Source: Aldehydirespirator sp965220645
Lineage (GTDB): Bacteria; Actinomycetota; Acidimicrobiia; Acidimicrobiales; Aldehydirespiratoraceae
Reading direction: 5' to 3'
DNA length: 64,000 bases
Assembly (NCBI GenBank): GCA_965220645.1
Contig: OZ244836.1
Location: 62,001 to 126,000 of the forward strand
In this document: piece after piece, positions 15,809 through 22,488 of the stretch
How the letters are laid out: each line of letters starts with the position of its first letter
Numbering within the stretch: position 1 is the first letter of the stretch
Made by a program: the position numbers and the translations under genes
The notes under the pieces: model-generated
The model's input: the letters and a program-made list of their open reading frames with translations, nothing else
What the model was told of the DNA's origin: nothing
The model's database searches: none

Positions 15809-18064
15809 CTATACGCCCGGATCGACCGTAATCGAACCTGACTTGATCCCTTCGACCGCGGCGTTCACCGCGTCCTGGATCTCGGCCGACAGGTCGCCGA
15901 ACGTCTTCTCGCAGACGCCGACGTAGCCGCCCTTGAGATCCAGCACGCTCACGCCACCGGCGAAGGTGCCGTTGGCCACCTGCTGCGCGGCCCGGAACAC
16001 CGACCCGGCCACATCCTTGGTGGCCGAGGTGAGGTAGTTGTCGGGCGCAAGCTGGTCCTTGCAGGTGTCGGTGCCGAGCACCCAGTGGCCGGCACCGCGG
16101 TCCTTGGCCTCCTCGTAGGCGCCGAGGCCGGAGAGTCCGGCCACCTCGAAGACGATGTCGGCACCGTCGTCGTAGGCCGCTGAGGTCAGCTCCCGGCCGG
16201 TGGTGGGATCGTCGAAGGCGCCCACCCACGACACGGTCACCTCGGCCGCGGAGTTCACCGACGCCACGCCCTGCTGGAACCCGCTCAAGAAGCGCACCGT
16301 CGGGGGAATCTCGATGCCGCCGACGTAGGCGAGCTTGTCGGCCTGGGTGGTCATGCCGGCGATGATGCCCGCGAGGTAAGCGGCCTCGTGCTCGGCGTAC
16401 AGCACGCTCTGCACGTTGGGCAGCGGTTCGCCCGGGTCGAAGCCGCGGGCGCTGTCGGCAACTGCGTCGATGAGCACGAAATTGGAGTCGGGGTTGGCTT
16501 CGGCGACCTCCTCGATGGCGTCGGTGATGAGGAAGCCCACGCCCACGGTGAGGTTTGCGCCGGCGTCGACCGACTGCTGGAGGTTGGGCACGTACTGGGC
16601 CTGCTCGCTCGACTCGATCACGTCGCCGGAGCCGCCGAGTTGTGTGGCGGCCTGGCTGATCCCAGCCCAGGCGAGGTCGTTGAAGCCCTCGTCGCCGAGA
16701 CCGGCCTGGTCGGTGACCATCACCCAGCGGAAGCCGGTCATGTCCACGCCGGTACCGCCCGGCAGGAACGCGTTGGTCCAAAGGTCGGCGCTGTTGACCG
16801 CGGTGCTGATGACGCCAGCGTCGAACATCCGACCGGCGACGCCGCCCCACACGGAGCCTTCCATGGCGCCGAGGCCGAGCTGATCGGTGGTGTCGCTGAC
16901 GACGAGGTCCTTCATGACCTCGTACGCCGCCTCACCGACGCTGATCTCGAAGTCGGGCCAGATCTCGTTGATGTAGGCGATCACCGGGCCGGGGTCGTCG
17001 AGGAAGGCCGCGAGACCGGCCTGCGACGCTTCGGCGAAGGCTCGAACGATGTCGGGGTTGGCCGCGGCGTAGCTGTCGGAGGTGAACAGCGTGGTGGCGT
17101 AGGACCGGAAACCCAGGCTGGTGGCGGTCAGCATCGCAGGGTCGGCGCCGGCCAGCTCGGCGAAGTGGGGGCTGGTCGTGGCCATCGACTGGACAGCCCA
17201 TCCCTCGTTCTCGCCCCAGGCGGCCAGGTTGCCGTCGAAGGCGATCTCCTCGACGTTGAGGCTGTTCTCCGTCTTCAACACCTCCCAGAAGACCTGGCCC
17301 GGGAAGACCTGCACCTCGGCCAGATCGTCCACGCCGCCGATTCCCGAGGCGGTGTGCACCATCAAACCGAGCGGTGACTCCTGATAGGTGGCGAAGAACG
17401 AGACCAACTCGGCGCCCCCGGCCGATGCGAGCACAACGTTCTCCGCGAGGGCCATGCCGAAGGTGACGTTGCCGGTGACCACGTCGTTGGCGGCGCGGAT
17501 GCCGGGACCGCCGGGGCGAATCTCGACGTCGAGGTTGCGCTCCTCGAAGAAGCCGAGAAGGTCGGCGGCGTAGAGCGCGGAGTGGTCGGTCGAGGGGAAC
17601 CAGTCGGTCTGTATCGACACCGAGGTCATCTCCGGCAGCACCGTCATGCCTCCGGCGGCGGCCTCCTCGACGGCCATCTCGGCCTCCTCGGCGGCTGCCT
17701 CGGCCTCCGTGGCCCTCGACTCGGCGGTCGAAGCGGCCTCCTGCGCGGCCGCAAGCTGTGCTTCGAGCTCGGCCACTTCCTCGTCGGAGGTGGCCGCGTC
17801 GGAGGCGGCCGCCTCCAGAGCCGCCGCAGCCTCAGCCGCAGCTGCTGCCGCGGCGTCGGCGTCGGCCCTGGCGGCGTCGGCGTCGGCCCTGGCGGTGTCG
17901 GCGTCGGCCTCGGCCGCCTCGACGGCGGCTGTGTCTGAGGCTTCCCCGGCTGCGGGTGCGTCGGCGTCGTCAGCGTCGTCGCCGCAGGCGGCCGCGACGA
18001 GCGCGAACACCGCCAGCAGTGCAAAGCCGGCACGCATGGGCTTGCGGAAGAAAAGGGTTGACAT
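15809..18064 (-). CDS. Fused dual substrate-binding lipoprotein (NMT1-like plus BMP family)
   Basis: 751 residues in one frame. A signal peptide ends in a lipobox (VAAAC, Cys27), so the protein is exported and membrane-anchored. Residues 31-140 are a low-complexity Ala/Glu/Asp stalk, probably a long coiled coil. Residues 147 to about 435 are an NMT1/THI5-like binding domain (SIQTDWFPSTDHSALYAADL), the type used by taurine, nitrate and thiamine-precursor importers. Residues 444-751 are a BMP-family domain (WVMVTDQAGLGDEGFNDLAW; LAPDNYLTSATKDVAGSV), used by nucleoside importers. The start has GAGGAG six bases upstream. It sits between a permease/ATPase pair of the first type and a permease/ATPase set of the second, and neither set has another binding protein. 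One protein may thus serve two importers, or bind one bipartite substrate. Confidence 0.88.
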   Translation of the reverse strand: MSTLFFRKPMRAGFALLAVFALVAAACGDDADDADAPAAGEASDTAAVEAAEADADTARADADAARADADAAAAAAAEAAAALEAAASDAATSDEEVAELEAQLAAAQEAASTAESRATEAEAAAEEAEMAVEEAAAGGMTVLPEMTSVSIQTDWFPSTDHSALYAADLLGFFEERNLDVEIRPGGPGIRAANDVVTGNVTFGMALAENVVLASAGGAELVSFFATYQESPLGLMVHTASGIGGVDDLAEVQVFPGQVFWEVLKTENSLNVEEIAFDGNLAAWGENEGWAVQSMATTSPHFAELAGADPAMLTATSLGFRSYATTLFTSDSYAAANPDIVRAFAEASQAGLAAFLDDPGPVIAYINEIWPDFEISVGEAAYEVMKDLVVSDTTDQLGLGAMEGSVWGGVAGRMFDAGVISTAVNSADLWTNAFLPGGTGVDMTGFRWVMVTDQAGLGDEGFNDLAWAGISQAATQLGGSGDVIESSEQAQYVPNLQQSVDAGANLTVGVGFLITDAIEEVAEANPDSNFVLIDAVADSARGFDPGEPLPNVQSVLYAEHEAAYLAGIIAGMTTQADKLAYVGGIEIPPTVRFLSGFQQGVASVNSAAEVTVSWVGAFDDPTTGRELTSAAYDDGADIVFEVAGLSGLGAYEEAKDRGAGHWVLGTDTCKDQLAPDNYLTSATKDVAGSVFRAAQQVANGTFAGGVSVLDLKGGYVGVCEKTFGDLSAEIQDAVNAAVEGIKSGSITVDPGV

Positions 18065-18155
18065 GGGGTGCTCCTCGGTTAGGACGGACAGCCGGGGGGA
18101 GGTCGGAAACCGAGTCTCGCAGAGGTGGGCCAACGATGAGAACGCGGGCGAGCGG

Positions 18156-18257
18156 CGACCGGCTCCATGTGACGACCGGCTCCATGTGACGACCGGCTCC
18201 ATGTGACGACCGGCTCCATGTGACGACCCGCTCTATGTGACGACCCGCTCTATGTCA
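18156..18257. repeat. Six 17-bp repeats ending at a permease stop codon
   Basis: Six contiguous 17-bp units start at 18156, 18173, 18190, 18207, 18224 and 18241. The first four read CGACCGGCTCCATGTGA, the fifth CGACCCGCTCTATGTGA, and the last contains the permease stop (tca at 18255-18257). They fill half of the 190-bp gap before the fused lipoprotein gene. On the minus strand the first four units contain an ATG, but 17 bp rotates the frame, so they do not form a simple repeated peptide. Confidence 0.9.
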
Positions 18258-19058
18258 GGTGTCCGCGATGCGCGCCGACTCGTGCCAGTGCCTCAGCACC
18301 CGATTGCCCGCCGCCGAGACGGCAAGGAAGAACGTGATGCCCAGCGCGGACGAGACCGCGATGGCAGCGAAGACGAAATCGGTCTTCAACTGGGTGCTGC
18401 CGAACGTGACCCAGTAGCCGAGCCCTGCCTCCTCGCCCCCGCGGCCGACCACGATCTCGCCGACGATCGCTCCGATGACGGCGAGGCCGGCCGAGATCCG
18501 CAGCCCCGTGAACAGGTACGGAAGCGAGCTCGGGATCCGGATCTTCGAGAATGTGAACCACGAGTTCCGCCGCCGGCCGCGGAGCCGGATCAGATCGACG
18601 AGAGCGGCGTCGGCCGAGCGCAGGCCGGCGAGGCTGTTGGCCAGGATCGGGAACAGCGTGATGGTGAAGGCGACCAGCATCACCGACTGGCGCCCGGGCC
18701 CCCACCACAGGACGTACAGCGGGGCGACGGCCACGGCGGGCACGGTCTGCAGCAGCACCGCCCAGGGGAAGAAGGCGCGCTCGAGCACACGGCTCAGGCT
18801 GAGGAACAGAGCCGCACCCACGCCAACTGCGGTGGCGAAGAAGAATCCGACGACCGATGCGTACAGCGTGTTCTTGAAGCCGGTCCACAGGCGGTCGGAG
18901 TCGGCGAGAGTCGTGTCGAGGACGCGGCCCGGCGAAGGGAAGATGAATGGCTTCGGCTCCAGGATCCGCACCGCCGCCCACCACACGAAGATCACAACGA
19001 ACAGGACGATGACCTGCGGCGCCACGCTGGCCGCGATGGATCGCAGCCGGGCCATCAT
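18255..19058 (-). CDS. ABC transporter permease, SsuC/TauC/ThiX type
   Basis: 267 residues with about six membrane segments and the cytoplasmic coupling motif region (NSLAGLRSADAALVDLIRLRG...) of binding-protein-dependent permeases for nitrate, taurine, sulfonates or the thiamine pyrimidine. The N-terminal helix (APQVIVLFVVIFVWWAAV) and FIFPSPGRVLD are typical of this subgroup. The ATG (first of ATGATG) overlaps the stop of a 12-codon mini-ORF that links it to the upstream ATPase. The 3' end merges into 17-bp repeats. It should form an importer with the ATPase upstream and the NMT1 half of the fused lipoprotein. Confidence 0.86.
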   Translation of the reverse strand: MMARLRSIAASVAPQVIVLFVVIFVWWAAVRILEPKPFIFPSPGRVLDTTLADSDRLWTGFKNTLYASVVGFFFATAVGVGAALFLSLSRVLERAFFPWAVLLQTVPAVAVAPLYVLWWGPGRQSVMLVAFTITLFPILANSLAGLRSADAALVDLIRLRGRRRNSWFTFSKIRIPSSLPYLFTGLRISAGLAVIGAIVGEIVVGRGGEEAGLGYWVTFGSTQLKTDFVFAAIAVSSALGITFFLAVSAAGNRVLRHWHESARIADT

Positions 19059-19221
19059 TCGTGGGCCGCCATGATCTCGTGCACCACGATCATTCGTGGG
19101 CCGCCATGATCTCGTGCCCTTCTGCGACTTCGTGGGCCGCCATGATCTCGTGCGCCACGATCATTCGTGGGGCGCCATGATCTCGTGCCCTTCTGCGACT
19201 TCGTGGGCCGCCATGATCTCG
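19055..19221 (-). repeat. Tandem junction repeat with two ATGA-coupled mini-ORFs
   Basis: The segment TTCGTGGGCCGCCATGATCT (plus strand) recurs at 19058, 19093, 19129, 19164 (one change) and 19200, with alternating 35/36-bp periods. On the minus strand, ATG 19164 opens 24 codons to TGA 19090-19092, and ATG 19093 opens 12 codons to TGA 19055-19057. The first ATG overlaps the ATPase stop, the two mini-ORFs overlap each other, and the last stop overlaps the permease ATG. All three upstream frames end in an EIMAAHE or EIMAPHE peptide, showing the unit is the ATPase C-terminus/permease start junction copied repeatedly. Confidence 0.9.
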
Positions 19222-20000
19222 CTGACATCACGGGCCACTGCGGCGAACTCGGCGCTGGTTCTGAGAGCCGCGCTGCGATCATCACCGAAAGGCACATCGA
19301 CGATGCCAACGATCCGACCCGGAGCGGGACTCATCACCGCGACACGGTCGGCCAGGAAGGCGGCCTCGCCGATGGAGTGCGTCACGAACACACCCGTCAC
19401 GCCCCGATCTCGTTGGAGCCGGATCAAGTCGTTGTTCAAGCGATTGCGGGTGATCTCATCGAGAGCCGCGAAGGGCTCGTCGAACAGCATCAACTGGGGG
19501 TCAGTGGCAAAGGTCCGGGCCAGGCTGACACGCATCTTCATGCCACCACTGAGCTCCGCCGGGTAGCTGTCCTCGAAGTCCGCCAGCCCGACAAGTTGAA
19601 GGGCGCTCCGGGCACGATCCCGGCGCTCCCGCTTCTTGACCCCGTCAACCTCAAGGAAGAGCTCAACATTGCGGATGGTCGTGCGCCACGGCAACAGGTG
19701 TGCGTCCTGGAACACGTAACCGGTCTCCGGGCGGCTACCGCCGAAGTCCACGACGCCATCGGTTGGCGTCAGGAGACCGGCGATGATCTTGAGGAGCGTG
19801 GACTTGCCGCATCCGGACGGGCCGACAACGGCAACCAGCTCACCCCCTCCGATCGTGAGATCGACCTCGGTCAGCGCAAGGAAGCCAGTCCGGAAGCGCC
19901 GGCTCACGCCATCGATGGCGACCGTCACGCCCGGTCGAGGCGTGTCCACGAGCGCGGAGTGCTCGTCGACCTCGGACCCCTGCGCGTTCGCTCGGCCCAC
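19161..20000 (-). CDS. ABC transporter ATPase, SsuB/TauB/ThiZ type
   Basis: 279 residues from the GTG at 20000, whose first bases overlap the stop of the Rieske gene (TAGTG). It has Walker A GPSGCGKST, a Q-loop in YVFQDAHLLPW, the signature LSGGMKMR, Walker B LMLFDEPFAAL and a switch histidine in FVTHS, all intact. It energises the permease at 18255-19058. The C-terminus has been extended by the junction repeat, ending EIMAAHE-VAEG-HEIMAPHE; family members would normally stop near the first copy. Start choice is uncertain, as no strong ribosome site is visible, but longer frames run back through the Rieske gene. Confidence 0.84.
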   Translation of the reverse strand: MGRANAQGSEVDEHSALVDTPRPGVTVAIDGVSRRFRTGFLALTEVDLTIGGGELVAVVGPSGCGKSTLLKIIAGLLTPTDGVVDFGGSRPETGYVFQDAHLLPWRTTIRNVELFLEVDGVKKRERRDRARSALQLVGLADFEDSYPAELSGGMKMRVSLARTFATDPQLMLFDEPFAALDEITRNRLNNDLIRLQRDRGVTGVFVTHSIGEAAFLADRVAVMSPAPGRIVGIVDVPFGDDRSAALRTSAEFAAVARDVSEIMAAHEVAEGHEIMAPHE

Positions 20001-21040
20001 TACGCGCCCCAGCGACCCCCAGCCCAGGTGGCGTCGGGGCGCACCGGGCCGCCCTCGGCAGCCAGCTCGGCCAGGATCCGGCGGTACTCCAGGGTCATGC
20101 GATCGCCCTTGGTGTGGACCTCGGTGGTGACCTCGGCGGGGAACTCCGAGGTCATGCGCTCCAGCAGGGCCCGGTCCTCGCACTGCACGGTGTGATCGAC
20201 GCCGATGATGCCCTGGGCCTTCTCGTCGTCGGGTCGGTCGTTGCGGGCCACGAACTGGCAGAACAGCGTGCGGTGGTCGTCCACGGGAGCGCAGGTCTTG
20301 TAGAGCACGTGCCGCAGGCCGTTGGGGTACTCGAGCACTCCGCGGAACACCATGGGCTGGACCAGCTCGGCGTGGGTGGTGCGGGTGATGAAGTCGTCGG
20401 TTATGCCGGTGTTGCGCTTCTGCTCTTCTGAGACCCTCGACTGGTAGGAGATGGTGAAGCTGATACTCCAGCCGTCACGCTCCAGGTCGTAGTCGGACAT
20501 TCGAGGCGCGTCGGCGGCGCCGATGCTGCCCCGGTGCACGAACGACAGGTGGCTCACGTCCAGGGCGTTGTCCACCACCCGGGGCGCGGCCGCGTCCCAG
20601 ACCTCCATCATCTCGTGAATCAGCACATAGTCGGGGTCGTTCAACTCGGGCAGGTCGGGGATCGGGGCCCGGGGCTCCTCCGCTACGCAGATCCACACCA
20701 TCTCATAGCGCTCGTCGGCGTGGACGGGCTGCAGGCGGGCCCGGCGCGGGATGGGCGTGGACGGGTCGTTCTGGGGGATGCACACGCAGCGGCCCGACGC
20801 GTCGTACTGCCAGCCGTGGTAGCCGCACACCAGCCGGTCACCGGTGAGCCAGCCCTGCGACAGCCGGGCGCCGCGGTGCGGGCACAGGTCGAAGGCGGCG
20901 TGCACCGAGCCGTCGACGGTGCGCCACACCACGTATTCGTCGCCGAACAGCACCGCCTGATGGGGCTTGTCGGTCAACTCGGCCGAGTACACGACCGGAT
21001 ACCAGAACTCCCTCAGTGCAGGAATCTCGCTGATGAGCAC
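20000..21040 (-). CDS. Rieske non-heme iron oxygenase, large subunit
   Basis: 346 residues. The Rieske [2Fe-2S] centre is CPHRGARL...CGYHGWQYD (Cys53, His55, Cys72, His75). The catalytic domain has the DNALDVSHLSFVHRG segment carrying the Asp and His ligands of the mononuclear iron, as in vanillate demethylase-like (VanA/PobA type) oxygenases. It would hydroxylate or demethylate a substrate using electrons from a reductase, which is not encoded next to it. The GTG start at 21040 has GGAGG five bases upstream. It heads the minus-strand operon with the two ABC systems, so its substrate is probably what they import. Confidence 0.86.
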   Translation of the reverse strand: MLISEIPALREFWYPVVYSAELTDKPHQAVLFGDEYVVWRTVDGSVHAAFDLCPHRGARLSQGWLTGDRLVCGYHGWQYDASGRCVCIPQNDPSTPIPRRARLQPVHADERYEMVWICVAEEPRAPIPDLPELNDPDYVLIHEMMEVWDAAAPRVVDNALDVSHLSFVHRGSIGAADAPRMSDYDLERDGWSISFTISYQSRVSEEQKRNTGITDDFITRTTHAELVQPMVFRGVLEYPNGLRHVLYKTCAPVDDHRTLFCQFVARNDRPDDEKAQGIIGVDHTVQCEDRALLERMTSEFPAEVTTEVHTKGDRMTLEYRRILAELAAEGGPVRPDATWAGGRWGA

Positions 21041-21272
21041 GGTTGCCTCCCCGGACCGCAGGACGCCAGCGATGCTAGTCAGCTCGAACACAGTGCGAGA
21101 CCTCGGGGACCGGTCCCGTCCGGGACCGGCGGGCCAGTGTTGGACTTCAAGTTCGGGCATCGGGAAGTCGGAGATGTTTGCGGTGGCCAACACAGCGCCT
21201 ACACCAACGGCTGCGGCCGCCACCAGGCAGTCGGCCTTGCGGCGGGCATCGCAACGGGTAGCGTCTGGCGCC

Positions 21273-22403
21273 GTGAGTGAGGGGGGTCCGCACGAGTGGC
21301 GCTGCGGGGAGTATGTGATCTCCGACGACCCGGCGCGCTTCGATGCGGACGCCATGCACGACTTCCTGGAGGTGGAGGCGTACTGGGGCCGGGGACGGAC
21401 CCGGGAGCAGACCGCGGTCGGGGCGGCCAACAGCGTGGTGCTGGGGGTGTACGAACCCGACGGATCGATGGTGGGCGGGGCCCGCATCGTGACCGACCGG
21501 TCCACGTTCGGCTACGTCACCGACCTATACATGCTGGCCAAGCACCGGGGGCGGGGGCTGGGACGGGCTCTGGCCGCCGCGACCTGCGAGCACCCCGCAG
21601 TGGCCGGCATCAAACGGCTGATGCTCGTCACCGCCGACGCCCACGAGCTGTACCGGCCCCTGGGGTTCACCGAGCTGCCTCGGCCGGAGGGGTGGATGGA
21701 GCTGCGCCCCGTGCCGGGCAGCCCGTCGGGCGGCACCGGAGCCGCTGACGATGCCGCGGGCGCAGGCGGCGAGCAGCCCCCTGGCGGCGGGGAGTCAGGC
21801 TCGGCGTTCGATCCGACCACGGGGCCGCGGCCCTATGCGGCGTGGCAGGGCGGCGGGCTGCCCGACCCGCGCACTGCCCCGGTGTCGCAGATCGCGACCC
21901 ACCTGCTCGAGATCGTGACCGCGGAAGGGCCGGTCACCGCCGATCGGGCCTACCGGCTCTACATCCGGGGAGCTGGATCCTCGAAGGTGACCCAGAGGGT
22001 GCGGGAGCCGATGGCGCAGGCCCTGGGCCGTCTCACGCTGCGGGGCCAGGTGGACGTTGACGAACTCGACAACGGCGGCGAAACCCAGCAGGTGCTGCGC
22101 CCGACCGGCACACCGCCTGTGGTGGTGCGGGAGCTGGGCGAGCGCTCGCTCTACGAGGTGCCCCTCAACGAGATCGCCGAGCTGATGGTCCACAAGCGCC
22201 GGGAACTGCTGGGCCGCTCCGGAAGCGAGGACCTGCCCGCCCACGCGGTGGCCGACGTGATCAGGCAGGCGGCGATTCGCCGGGCCAGCCCCGACCGGGT
22301 CAAGCGGGCCGTCCTCGACTCCTACGGCCTGATCCGCATGACGCAGGCCGCCGACCAGTACCTCGCCGCCGCCCTGGCCCTGCTCGACGAGGGCGCTGCC
22401 TAG
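21273..22403 (+). CDS. GNAT acetyltransferase fused to a C-terminal DUF3320-like domain
   Basis: 376 residues from the GTG at 21273, divergent from the Rieske gene; no clear ribosome site, so possibly leaderless. Residues 1 to about 150 are a GNAT fold with the acetyl-CoA loop YMLAKHRGRGLGRALAAA and the LGFTEL strand. A Gly-rich linker (about 150-180) leads to a C-terminal half (ATHLLEIVTAEGPVTADRAY) that resembles the region attached to some actinobacterial helicases (DUF3320-like), a resemblance I hold with low confidence. The substrate is unknown. The 232 bp upstream hold the divergent control region and no other gene. Confidence 0.68.
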   Translation: MSEGGPHEWRCGEYVISDDPARFDADAMHDFLEVEAYWGRGRTREQTAVGAANSVVLGVYEPDGSMVGGARIVTDRSTFGYVTDLYMLAKHRGRGLGRALAAATCEHPAVAGIKRLMLVTADAHELYRPLGFTELPRPEGWMELRPVPGSPSGGTGAADDAAGAGGEQPPGGGESGSAFDPTTGPRPYAAWQGGGLPDPRTAPVSQIATHLLEIVTAEGPVTADRAYRLYIRGAGSSKVTQRVREPMAQALGRLTLRGQVDVDELDNGGETQQVLRPTGTPPVVVRELGERSLYEVPLNEIAELMVHKRRELLGRSGSEDLPAHAVADVIRQAAIRRASPDRVKRAVLDSYGLIRMTQAADQYLAAALALLDEGAA

Positions 22404-22411
22404 CCGGCACC

Positions 22412-22469
22412 CAAGAATCTCGGTGCGAATCCTGTGGACATGCCCCGCATTCTCGACCCGAGATTTCTG
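22412..22469. repeat. Inverted repeat related to the mtnA/mtaD operator-like repeat
   Basis: CAAGAATCTCGG at 22412-22423 faces CCGAGATTTCTG at 22458-22469; the arms match at 10 of 12 positions. The left arm differs from CAAGAATTTCGG at 1428-1439 by one base. Here it lies between two convergent gene ends, which suits a bidirectional terminator better than an operator, so the family may be a mobile hairpin rather than a regulatory site. Confidence 0.5.
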
Positions 22470-22488
22470 AGGGGGTGGTCTCGTGGGG

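Noticed and set aside
18065..18202. In-frame 46-residue N-terminal extension of the fused lipoprotein
   Set aside because: It is built from the 17-bp repeats, would bury the signal peptide, and the ATG at 18064 has a good ribosome site.
22404..22470. Possible tRNA (a GTGCGAATCC stretch)
   Set aside because: No cloverleaf arms can be paired around it; the segment is explained by the inverted repeat.
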